From: Heterotrichella gracilis
Taxonomy: Eukaryota > Sar > Xanthophyceae > Tribonematales > Xanthonemataceae
Direction of reading: 5' to 3'
Assembly: GCA_032358255.1 (NCBI GenBank)
Contig: JAULBX010012099.1
Coordinates: forward strand, 40,230-104,229
Length of the DNA: 64,000 nucleotides
This document shows positions 10,928 through 21,271 of this stretch, piece by piece. The number at the start of each line of letters is the position of its first letter. Position 1 is the stretch's first letter. A program made the translations under genes and the position numbers. The notes under the pieces are model-generated. The model worked only from the letters and a program-made list of their open reading frames with translations. It ran no database searches and was not told where the DNA came from.

Positions 10928-13900
10928 ATGGCAGCCAGGCTGCTGACACTTGGCAGAGGACTCACCTGCCTGCTAGGGGTTGCATGGCTGTCTTGTGCAG
11001 CAGGTATCTGGCCCCCTGCCCCCCAGAAGATGGGTTTCATCATGCCAGAAGAAGTTGGCACGGCTTCGCATGATGCAGGTGCGCGCTAGGCCTGTTCGGT
11101 TTTTCCTAGGATTTAAAACCCGCTTTAGGGTTTCCGAGGTGAGGGACAACAGGGGAGGGGTACCCGAGATTCATATGTGTGAAGTGTTGTGTATCTGTGA
11201 GATTAAAGGTCGTTTTTCATATGCACATCTACATTCAACCCACAGAATGGGTTAACTTCTGACGAGGTGGGGCGGGGGGGCGCATGTTCAGAACGGCCTT
11301 AGTGCGGTCCAAGCCAGTATACCAAATTTGGCGACTTAGTCTTACAGTTAGCTCACATAGTTCATTCAAGGCCTATTTTAGATTAGGTGGCAGGCACGTA
11401 TGCACAGGCACTGATTATTGAAACGTCAGCACAGCTCTGGCAACATGCTATCTATACTAGTATTTAAACACATGGCAATGTCATTGTAGATTGTGAGCTC
11501 AAATCCCAAATGGTTGCAAACCTATTATTTTCACTCATTATTCAACTTGTTTACTTTCTCGCTTTTGTTTCAGCGGGCTGCTGCCAGAAGGCCACCTACC
11601 CTCCGCCCAGCCAGCCGGGCACCCCTCTACCCTCTTTCATCGTCATTGGGGTGCAGAAGGGGGGCTCCTCATCGCTGTTCCACATACTTCAGCGCCACCC
11701 CAAGATGATCAATAGTAGCAGGTGTGCATGTGATGCATACGTAACACAGGGCATGCTCGTCCGTCGGGCACCTTACTGTCACACTGTGTGGCCTACCATG
11801 TTGCATTGCACCATATGTGCCACATGTACATGCCCCGCAATGCCCTCCAAATGGTGTTACCGACGGTCTCCGTATACCACACATGCCCTACAATACGCTT
11901 GGGAGTGCACACAACCTGTCTAACAATCATGAGGGTGGGCCAGCGGATATAGCCGGTGCAAACAGTGCACACATGTGCCAGGGGCAGAGGATCCATACAT
12001 TCATCCCCTTGTCGACCAACTTTATTTCCCCTCTTGTCCCATTCAACCCTTCCCCTTTTCGTGCAGCGTGTGGGACGGGGCAGGCTCCTCCTGGCGCTAC
12101 AAGGAGCAACAATTCTTCAACCGCCTTGACCTGAGTGACGGTGACTTCACCCGCTACCTGGAGACGTGGGAGGACGCAGCCCAGCACCTGGCACAGGTGC
12201 GCGCCACCATGCATGCTTAGCCTTTGGTTTACACCCTGCCTTTATTGTCAGGCATGCAACATGTACCCTGCTTCAATGTTCATACATGCAGGCTGGCGGC
12301 TCATTGGAATGGTATTGCAGCAATGCACACAAGCTTGGCGTGGAAGTTCATTTTAAGACGTTGATGCATCCTGCGCCGGGGACAATATTCCTGATGGGTA
12401 ATGGTACTGACCAACAACTTGCAGGGCGATGTGTTGTTTGAGGATACTCCTGATTATATCCACCACGCTTTTGTCCCATGCCGAATGAAGCGGCTTTTGC
12501 CTGACGCCAGGCTGCTCATCAGCCTGAGGGACCCGGTGAAGAGGGCGTACTCAGAATACACCATGCTCCAGGTGAGGACGCGTGGCGGATCCTGGGAATT
12601 TGGTTTTAATCCAAGTTGGCCACCAAACCTGGCAGGCAAGGAAATCAAGTTGCGCGCACAGCTAGTCACCTTTTCGATAGAATAGCAACTTCTGGCATCA
12701 CAACCTCCTTTTTCAGCAGCAGGTGGTGGCATGCATTGACTAAAAAGTGTATTGTCAGTGCTGCCATGGCATTGGGTAAACTGATGATGAGCATTGGGTT
12801 CTCATGACACAAAGGGAAATGTTTTGGCCAGCCTGCCAGGCATCTTTAGCAGGCTGGCACTTGTATATTGTCAGTCAGTAAACTATCGCCCTCCAGAGAC
12901 GAGGCGTGTAATTGAAGAAAAATATCAACTTGGTCAGTTAATTTCATGTGTTTTTACCATGTTCCAGGCCAAGTGCAAGGTGGAGGCCCGGGGCATGCAC
13001 CGGCTGTGCGACTCGATTGCCCTGGGGTTCCTTGAGCTGGTGAAACGGGAGGTGCAGGTGAGGGCTAGTTCTCCTTTGGCATGGACATTTTAACACAAGT
13101 ATACACTTTTGTGGCGGGAAGCGAGCTAAGGGACATTCCGTCCCAAGAATGTCTGCAAAAGGGCCTGTTCTTTTTTCGTTGCCATTATCCCAAATTTGCT
13201 CAGACCTGGGTCCAATGATAACACGGCTTGTATTTTGCAGGTGCTGAACCAGACTGGGTGCCTGTTCAATTCAGACCCAGCTAGCAGGACGTGGGCCTCG
13301 TGTTATAGGTGCGACTAGTGCAACAGGGCGGCATCGGTGTGCCTAGGTTCCACAGCAGTGGAGTGCCTAGGATTTGAATGTATCAAATTTCCTGAAGCAC
13401 GTGCGTTTAAAACAGCCCTGTTGAATTGTGTTGTCAAAGCCATGCCACATTCAGTATGCTTCCCGATGACTGCATCCGTCTCAGCCATGGATGTTGGGCA
13501 TATGTATATCATGTCCAATGATTTCCAGCAGGTACATGACTGCAAATACATGACTGCGTTGAGACTGACACAAAACTGCGTATTTGCAGGTGCGCTACAG
13601 GTACAGGATTCTTCAACCCGTGTGAGCACTTAGAGCAGCAGGAGGTGGATTCCAACATGCAGCAGTTCTGCCGCTCCTTCCCCCACCAGTACATCCACAA
13701 CTTCGTTGCCAAGGGCCTGTATGCGGCACAGATGGGCTGGTGGCTCAGATTCTACCCCCCTGCCCAGATGAGGGTGACTTCTTTGGAAGACATCCAGCCC
13801 GACCCTGTGGAGGTGGTCAATGAGGTGCTCCAATGGCTTGGGGTCTCACCCCCGTTGCCACCCGATGTCGTGAACAGCGGTGTCCAATTCAACGTCGGGA

Positions 13901-14199
13901 ACTACTCCCGCTCCCATGAGCCAGGGCTTGAGGAGGCATTCCGGCTGCTGCGGGCTGTCTATCTGAGGCCAAACAAAGACCTTCGTCACTTGCTGGGGTG
14001 GATGGGGGTGGACAGTCTGCCCAAATTCCTTGTGGAGCGCGGCACAGTCTCATCTGAAACAAACAGCACAAGGGAAGACCGACATGTGGGAGAGGCACAA
14101 GGAGGTGAGCCGGCCAGAGTGACAGGACACAATCCCAGGGTGAACTATCAACTTGAACCAGGAGGGCGAAGCAGCAGGACACTTTCGGGTATGCATTAA
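10928..14199 (+). CDS. Carbohydrate sulfotransferase (PF00685/NDST-like), 7 exons, 447 aa
   Basis: Transfers sulfate from PAPS to a glycan in the Golgi lumen. Exons: 10928-11078, 11574-11721, 12067-12196, 12425-12571, 12968-13057, 13241-13308, 13590-14199; phases agree throughout. Residues 1-26 form a signal/anchor (LTCLLGVAWLSCAAG). The 5'-phosphosulfate-binding loop is 'FIVIGVQKGGSSSLFHIL' (residues 72-89, K79). The 3'-phosphate-binding motif is 'LISLRDPVKRAYSEY' (R178, S186), the R-x7-S spacing of this fold. 'FEDTPDYI' precedes it as in heparan-sulfate-type enzymes, and a Cys-rich segment ('GFFNPCEH', 'QFCRSFPHQYIHNF') follows. The Golgi-type signal anchor and position beside several glycosyltransferases favour a polysaccharide or glycoprotein acceptor. 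The acceptor cannot be read from sequence. A further candidate exon at 12292-12397 was left out because its phase does not fit. Confidence 0.88.
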
Positions 14200-15442
14200 A
14201 GGAAGCTGGGGCCTGTCAAGGGAGGAGCAGCGCAACTAGACAAGGAAGTGAAGCCAGCAGCAGAAATTAAGGAGAAATTTAGCTCAAAATTGGTGACGGG
14301 GAACTAGCCTGGCGTTTGATAGCACGCCATGTTTCCGGCAATACCTGTGTCCATGCACAAATTTGGATCCGTTGATCTGCTGTATTCCCATCCAGCTGCT
14401 GTGTCTATGACATTTGGCAATCCCTTTTGAGTAAATGCCATTCTTTCAACAAATGTAAGACCTGCCAGTACATCGGCATAGGCCCTACAATGTACATGGT
14501 TCAACCACGCGAACTGCGCAATTGAATTGCACATGCTGAAGTGGGTTTTTCTTTCTTTGCTCCAATATTTTTTTACGTGCATGGTGTTGGATGTTGCAAA
14601 CGTAACGATTATTATTATTCTGTTGGTAATAGCAATGCATTAAAGCATTTAACATTATCTTAAATTGAGCTAAGCGCACAGTTCATCCTGTATGACCCAG
14701 ACTGTCTGAGTATGGCAATGCCGTATTATGGCATAGAGTTGAAGTTATGAAAACAATACACTTTTATTTGTAAACTGTACAAGCCTTGCCCAGACGTTGA
14801 AAACTTTCACGTAACTGTGCGTGCCGCTGGGGGACATTGAATTTCCCATATGCAGAGTCTGTGTCTGACACGTGTGCAGTACTGCCATGTTTCCCACAAC
14901 TTGTCTGCCTTTGAAAGCAGGACACCAATGTTGCGCCGCTTTGCAATTTGATCGGATCACTGGATATTCATATATGCCGATTTGACAGTAGTCACTACCG
15001 TATACTATAACGGTTATACCACTGAATTAATGATATCATCATCCAATTCTATCACAGTTATGAATATTTTGTTCCTATTCTTAGGAGACTAGTCGTATGA
15101 TATTGCTGACAAGGCAGATTAATACTGTTGCTGCAGCGCATGCGTGAGTACTTTGCCTGCAATTTTATTGACCAATACTCAAGATATGATTTTATTGACA
15201 AAATGAAATAAATGGTTACGCTGTCTAGGCCTGGGTGAGTCAGATGAGCTGGTGGAGCTAGCGGAGTGTAGCAGTCACAGCCTGGCAGCCTGGCACTGGC
15301 CATGGCTCCCGATCATGCAATAATTACTGATAAACCGCAGGTAGTACCCCATCATCGGCACATCACAGCTGTAATCATCGGGATTTGTCCTTGCAAACTA
15401 CCATTCCAACCTCAAACTTGAGAAAATGGCAGCTGGGGCATC
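14200..15442. other. Convergent intergenic region (3' ends of sulfotransferase and OEP24-like genes)
   Basis: Holds the 3' UTRs of two genes that point at each other. Base composition is AT-rich, which suits UTR or spacer. I see no further gene, repeat family or RNA gene in it. Confidence 0.5.
14454..14458 (+). terminator. Candidate TGTAA polyadenylation signal of the sulfotransferase gene
   Basis: TGTAA is the usual polyadenylation signal of chlorophyte genes such as those of Chlamydomonas. This copy lies about 255 nt after the stop at 14199, a typical 3' UTR distance. A pentamer occurs often by chance, so this is suggestive only. Confidence 0.35.
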
Positions 15443-17052
15443 TCAGATACGGTACTCCCACTCCAACGCGGCGCTGACGCGGATGTCGCTCAAGCCGGAC
15501 TGGCTGGTCGCAGCGTTCATGCGCAACTGGGGACATATGGGTTGGAAGTCAGTGTAAACACAAACAGGCGCCATCACTTGAAAGCTGAAGGCAGAGGAAT
15601 TATAGCAATGCATCAGGACTTTGATACCATGTATATAGTATTGTGCACATACTTCATGCAGCATGTTGAGGCCGGCATGAAGGCATCAAGCCCATACAGT
15701 CACCCTGCTACCCCAGCGCTACTGATTCCAGGATATTGCTAATAACCAGCAGCCGCTTACAGCCGCCGGTGAGTACTGAGTACTCCTCATGTGGTAGCAA
15801 CATCCTGAATTATTGCAGCAATTCATCTGCAAATTTGGGCAGCTCCCAGACCTCCTTGACCTACCTTTAATGGCCCCAGCCCGCACCCTAGTGCTGCCTC
15901 CTTGTCTTTCACCTTGTAGGCTGCCTCCACGCTGCACTCACCCAGTCGCCGGCTCATGCTCACCACTGGTGCAGAAAGCGCGATGTTGTACTTTCCCTCC
16001 ATGGTCAAAAACTTGTTCACGTGCTTGCACCCCACCACCGAGGCACACGTGTTGAAGTTGTGCCTTCATACATGTGACGGAGGACATGTGAGAGAACATA
16101 AGAAATTACACAGGCATGCATTTGATGAGTATGTGCCTTTAGTGCACGCAAACGCCTGGTATCAAAACCTGATGTAATCCACGTCCATGCATCCTTGCAT
16201 GTACCTGCGCTGGATGTGCTCTATGTGCCAGTACAACGCACTCATCATATACATACAGTAACACTAAAGCATGATTTGGATTACATAGGATTTTTACAGT
16301 GGACACAGTGCACACGATTGTAAAGCATTACAACCAGATGTAAAAGAAGTACCAGAATACATTGTTAACCTACGCCATTTAAGCAGAAAGTGCCCCATGC
16401 AGTGTGTGCCTACATTACTGTGAAGGTGTTGCGCCTGTCGGTTCTCAGTTTCATATCCGCAATGATGTGGTTGTTGTTGGACATCCACCAAAACTTGGCT
16501 GTGGCTGGTTTGCCATTTACTTTTGCCCCCAGGGTCAGGTGATATGCGCCATGTGTGTGCACGCGCCCTGTCCATGTCCTTGTGGGCAGCACCCTGTAGC
16601 CTACACCGGTCACCATGCCAGCTATGCCGCCTGCACAGTAGGCAGGAGGAGATTCAATAGATTCCCAATTATCATAATGCATGAGAAATCACTTGAGAGA
16701 GCTGACCCATGCAGGCCTGCATAAGTGGTACAGCCGGTGGGATCTTAGGGTTGACATGCAGACAAAAAATTGCACTTTTACAAGACACTTTTGTTTTTAT
16801 AAAAGTTCAAGAGTCGAGAGAGCTGCAGGAGCAACTATTTGGTATAAGCATCACTGAATAATAGAGGGACTGCTGTTGCCAGGAGTCGTGGGCACAAGAG
16901 CAACGCCACTGCCATTTACCTCTAGGCTCCCAATCCGCCCCCAACACCCAGACTGGGTCGCACACATGTGTGTCGTTGGCCATGGTTAGGTCAGTGCAGT
17001 CAGTGTAGTCTGTGAATGTAGCCACCAGCTTCAAGCCATTGATGCTGGTCAT
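15443..17052 (-). CDS. Probable plastid outer-envelope beta-barrel, OEP24-like, 4 exons, about 195 aa
   Basis: Exons (minus strand): 16920-17052, 16419-16630, 15865-16023, 15443-15526; phases agree. The protein has alternating polar/hydrophobic strands, no helical membrane segment, and ends on an aromatic strand 'SAALEWEYRI', typical of beta-barrels. Order and wording recall plant OEP24 solute channels: 'INGLKLVATF' near the N terminus, 'VNGKPATAKFWWMSNNNH' mid-protein, 'LSAPVVSMSRRLGECSVEAAY' late. The acceptor before exon 3 (GCAAG|CAC) has a poor pyrimidine tract, and the reading frame is open upstream to 17211, so the start may be further upstream or in an unseen exon; OEP24 proteins are slightly longer (about 213 aa). 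A general porin of mitochondrial type is the alternative. Confidence 0.48.
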
Positions 17053-17445
17053 GGCAGCCCCCCGCGAACGAGGCAAAGCATGCTTCCTGGAAGGCGGGTA
17101 GTGCAGGTTCTGCCGGCCTCGGTCTTGCTCCTCAGCACTTACAGATTTTACCAGGTGAAGTAGATGGAAAAAAATGTCGGAGCTATTGTCAGACATTATG
17201 TTTTTGTGCACTAGTGCGGGGTCCCGTGTATGTCACTGTGGGTTGACAGGCTGGCACCTGAGGGGGTAAGCGTGCCATGTGTAAGAGGTGTAAAGACTTA
17301 GTAGCTGATGTTGGAATAATAATGCACAAAAGACATACATGCACAGCTGAAAACACAAAATAATTAACTATAAGTCAGTAAACAAACAGAAATCGTTGTA
17401 GAATGTTCTTTTAACTAAAAAAAAAGTATAGCTAGCTTGGCCAGC

Positions 17446-17778
17446 ATGGCAGGGATCTTAGCAGGCACCAGGACGGGAAGTCAAAACTCGTTAGGAACAA
17501 CCTTTGTCGATTCCAAGGCCTTTGGTTACGTAAAAAATCCTAGTAAGGGGTGGGTGGGGACTTTAAAAACAACTGCTAACTTCAAAACGACGGTCACGTC
17601 TGGCATGCGGCGTGATTGGCGACTGCACTCAGATATTCGGTTTTGGGGCGGCGAGAGAACTGGGGAGAGAAAAAGCATAAACAAGCAGTGTATGCCAGAT
17701 TTTTCTACTAGCACCTACCAGAAGCTTTACTCTCGACGGAGGGCGCCGGCAGAAGTCGGACTCCCAAAATACGGGTAG
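17446..17778 (+). CDS. Possible small intronless gene, 110 aa, unrecognised
   Basis: A single open frame starting MAGILAGTRTGS, basic and rich in Gly/Arg/Lys/Thr, ending in 'EVGLPKYG'. Aromatic-charged patches ('RRDWRLHSDIRFWGG', 'STSTYQKLYSRRRAP') look protein-like rather than random, but there is no family I recognise, no signal peptide and no membrane segment. Codon use is less GC-rich at third positions than in the neighbouring exons. It lies upstream of and divergent from the OEP24-like gene. It could be a real small protein, a 5' exon, or chance. Confidence 0.3.
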   Translation: MAGILAGTRTGSQNSLGTTFVDSKAFGYVKNPSKGWVGTLKTTANFKTTVTSGMRRDWRLHSDIRFWGGERTGERKSINKQCMPDFSTSTYQKLYSRRRAPAEVGLPKYG

Positions 17779-18655
17779 CACTCCGGAAAACTCCGTACTC
17801 CCCTGTCAGCCCGGCTGTCAGCCCTTACGCACGAAAGCACAGGACAATCACCTATGATGGTGGACACTCTGCCTTTGTGCAGTGCACTCTAGTGTACTTC
17901 TGGCTGCTGAGGGCCTCGGTGAGGGAACGTCGTTTTGCAGCGTACCGTTTTGTAACCTATTCATTCAATTTTTTATTTTTACTTCATATTGCGCCCAACA
18001 AGAAGTTGCTGCTTGCTGGTAGTTGCACATATTATTTGCCTTTACCGGACAGGCTAATTTGTGGATAGTGACGAGCAAATGGGTGGCGCATCCTTCGTTG
18101 CAAATTTACCTCCGTTTTATTCCATTGCTTCAGTAAGCTTGGAGTAGAGAAACCATGTTGTAAAGGCACAAAAGATCCTGTCAAGCAATTCGTCCCTACA
18201 CACTTCGATACACCGCCGAATACGGGGGCTAGGTATTTGTAATGTCTTCGTTATATATTTTATTGTATAACAGACGTACATTGAATTAATTTCGACTTTA
18301 TTTACAAACTTCAGATAGATGCCCATTTGTGTGGTATATGTGGCCCATAGTATGACCGTTTGCTTCATATCCAATGTGGCTGTAGGCCCTTCAAATGCTG
18401 ACCTTCAGGATGCTATAAGTGTGTTGGCAAAATTCTACAATTAAACGCTTGCTCAGAGCAAAATGCAAAATATGATCAATTTGGAGCTGGGTGATATCTT
18501 GCTGTTATGCAATTGCAGTGCCACTAGGCTAATCAGAGTGGCGTTGATGGGTGTGCGTGTAATGAAAATGCAGCCAATTATTTCTCGGCCTCAGCCTAGG
18601 CTGTAACTGTGATCCATACCCAAATACCGTATGGATCCTGTATGAATTCATGCAG
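17779..18655. other. Intergenic, no supported gene
   Basis: AT-rich spacer. A minus-strand 85-codon frame (18117-18374) contains a Cys/Arg-rich tail but no splice or family support. Nothing else is visible. Confidence 0.4.
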
Positions 18656-18725
18656 CCCTTTATACCTGGCTGAGAACTCAGGCCTGCAGCCCACAGAGAT
18701 CCTGACTGAGGTCAAGGCGCGGCAG
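18656..18725 (+). pseudogene. CCT5: Orphan exon of chaperonin CCT5 (TCP-1 epsilon)
   Basis: Between an AG acceptor (ATGCAG, ending near 18655) and an intact donor (CAG|GTGAGC at 18726) lies a frame reading 'YLAENSGLQPTEILTEVKAR', which matches the helix of the CCT epsilon subunit usually written LAENSGL.P...LSEVKARQ. No other CCT5 exon is seen within several kb on either side: the expected preceding and following segments are absent. It is best read as a fragment left by segmental duplication or TE-mediated capture of genomic (not cDNA) sequence, since the splice donor is retained. Confidence 0.65.
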
Positions 18726-19739
18726 GTGAGCGGGGGGAGCCCTGCCAGTTTATGGTTTAGTGCTTAGAATTTAGGGTGTACCATGGCGCGTTGTTCTGCT
18801 GTGTCTCCAGGATGCCTTCTCTGGTCTCCTGGGTTCAAATACCCATATAATACCCGTATGGCGTATTGAAAAAGGGTATGCGTATGATGGAACAATGGCA
18901 GGGGCACTAGGCAAGCAGTACTGGGACGTCCAAACAAAGGTACTGCACATATTTATGGTATCTGATCATAATATCAATATTGGTAATCTTATTTGTACGT
19001 TTATCCACAAATATGGTCCTGTAAACCTGTAATCGAGTGAAAAATCACGACATGTTTTCCTGAAAAATCGCCAAGAAAATCGGCAACGATGCTAAAGCAA
19101 AATATATGCGCGATTTGGGTAAAACTTGGTGCAAAGATCCTCTTTGTTTCGAGAAAAGGCAAGATCAAGTGTCACCTGGCAACCCTGAGGAAAAATGCAC
19201 ACACACACACACACACACACAATGTATATTTATACAACAACATGATATTTGAAACACTCAAGACGGAGCAACCGCGGCTCATTATAACGTTGGAGGTGTT
19301 GTTGCCAGAATTCACCCCGTGTACTAAAACGACTCTGAATTAGTGAGGCCAAAAGTGAACTACTAAAGATACTGCATAGGTTTCCATGTATGTCAATAAA
19401 AATACTTTGGTGTTCCTCCCTGCACTCCTGCAGGGCCACACTACCTACCCACAAACATACACTATGTACACACAAAGGGGGCAGTCGAAAAGGAAATGGA
19501 ATTCATCATCTACATGCCAATGTCCAATGCTGCAACAATAGTGCAACATTTATCTTAAAATGGAGTTTTGATCTATGCAGCCTGTCCTAAACCTTTACAC
19601 AACGGAGGGCTACTTATGTGTGGTAGCAGGGCAAAAGCCTTCAGTGAACACATGAGCTACACGAGCTGAGAAGTACAAAACTATACACGCTAGGGGATGC
19701 ATATTTGGCTTACTATATGAGTTTACTAAGCTGATCACA
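18726..19739. other. Intergenic between CCT5 fragment and LINE tail
   Basis: AT-rich non-coding sequence with one dinucleotide microsatellite and no supported gene. It may include degraded 5' sequence of the adjacent LINE copy, but no reverse-transcriptase motif is readable here. Confidence 0.4.
19198..19221 (+). repeat. (CA)12 microsatellite
   Basis: Twelve uninterrupted CA dinucleotides in spacer DNA. Confidence 0.95.
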
Positions 19740-19997
19740 TTGTCCCTTTTGAGCAAAACTACTGAGACCATATTTGAGATTGATTTTTTGTGGTTTGTTC
19801 CGTGTATTTACCCAGCGGTGCCTCGCCACTCCCGTCATTGCCCCCACTGTCCAGGTCAGGTTCAGGATGAATTGCATTGGATCTTACACTGCTCCTACAC
19901 GGGCCCTGTCCGTGCTCAATTTCCTGCATTATTTTCTGATGTCTCCAGCATGCGAGATTTATTTTCTCACTCTATTAGTCATGACTTGTGGAGTTAG
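19740..19997 (+). mobile_element. 3' end of a LINE (non-LTR) retrotransposon ORF2, 5'-truncated
   Basis: The frame ends with a zinc-knuckle-like tail: 'HCPHCPGQVQDELHWILHC' fits C-x2-C-x8-H-x4-C, followed by 'RAQFPALFSD' and a stop at 19997. This is the characteristic C terminus of many plant and algal LINE reverse transcriptases (CPxC...DExHxLxxC..., then R..FP.LF). No reverse-transcriptase or RNase H core is present upstream, so the copy is 5'-truncated, as is usual for LINEs. The 3' flank has a short (TTTG)n tract near 20041-20056 that could be the element's tail. Confidence 0.68.
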
Positions 19998-21271
19998 TGT
20001 ACTTAGTGTCCCAAATGTGCGCCCTTCGGCTGGGCATGTCTTTTGTTTGTTTGTTTGTATCTACTATAACTCCCTGTGATACACATGTTGTAGGTATCGG
20101 CCCAAAATCAGCCTTCTGGCAACAATAGCTTAGATGACATGCCACAAAAAGTTACACTGCGATGGCTTCTCAATCCACAGGCTGTGGGTGAGCGGCAATT
20201 ATTCACCATCTTTGTGCACCATTGGGTTCATGCAGGTCATGTGCATGCGCCCAAGTTTGTTTCCATATCTGCCAGCAATTTGTATACCTAGCTAAATTGT
20301 AGCATGTGATAAGAAAAAATACATCATAATACAAATTAACCAGCACTGGTACACAGCCCAAATTGCATTGTCTGCAAGAAAACAGAAAAGTCGACATGCG
20401 GTGACAGTATTGCTGACCAGCCATTGACTGCACTTGAGCACGGGGAGTGCCAGTACCTCTGGCTATGAGGTACCATCAGAGCTTCACTGCAGTCTGAATT
20501 CCTCACCGTGCATTAAAATCTCAACTGGATATTATACCAAAAGTATTAGATCTACGACTCAGGAACTGAAACCTACTAGCTAAAAGCTGCTGTCGACGTG
20601 TTAAAAATGCAGGCTGCTACAAAAGCACCTGCAGAAGTTGACTTTTATCTTCAACAATTGTCAAGGACATGTAATATGCACCTACAGTGCAAATCATGCT
20701 GATCACCTGAATTTTACTAGTTTCTCACAACTATTACTTGCCCGAAATAGTTGATCATAGTTTTCAAATAAAAAAATAGTCAAAATGGGTTCCCAGGGCA
20801 CAGGCCAACTGGGTCAACCGGCTAGGTTCACATAGTATCAATTGCCTCCCTGGCGAGAGAGGTGCCATCAATATCTATCCAGGTACACTTTTATCGAATG
20901 CAGATTGAAGGGGGTTTGAAACAGCCAATTGCAAATCATTCTAATCATTATTTGATAAAATATTTAAAAGCTGCACACGCATGAGATAGACGCGTAGGGT
21001 GGTTACTTTGGCAAGCCCTGGTTCATGATCTAAAAGAGATATTAACCTCACTAACCGCAGCCACCAAGTTGGGTTAACTTTCAAGTTTCAAATACTTGCA
21101 CAGCTTGCAGCCATTTTGCAATTTTTGTCCTGCATACACTCCACCAGTAATGGATGTTAAAATGGATTGGTAAAGGTTACTATTGGCTGCTCGCTCAATT
21201 CCCTCTTCCAACGCCTCTCTCGTGCTCAGACTTCAGTAAGGCAAGGTCTATTAATGTGGCTAGCTGCTTGG
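19998..21271. other. Intergenic, no supported gene
   Basis: AT-rich spacer that holds the LINE 3' flank on the left and the 3' flank of the rhomboid gene on the right. Only short unsupported frames are present. Confidence 0.45.

Noticed and set aside
12292-12397. Candidate extra exon in the sulfotransferase gene
   Set aside because: It is open and starts after an AG, but its end phase does not match the next exon, and skipping it gives the expected family sequence.
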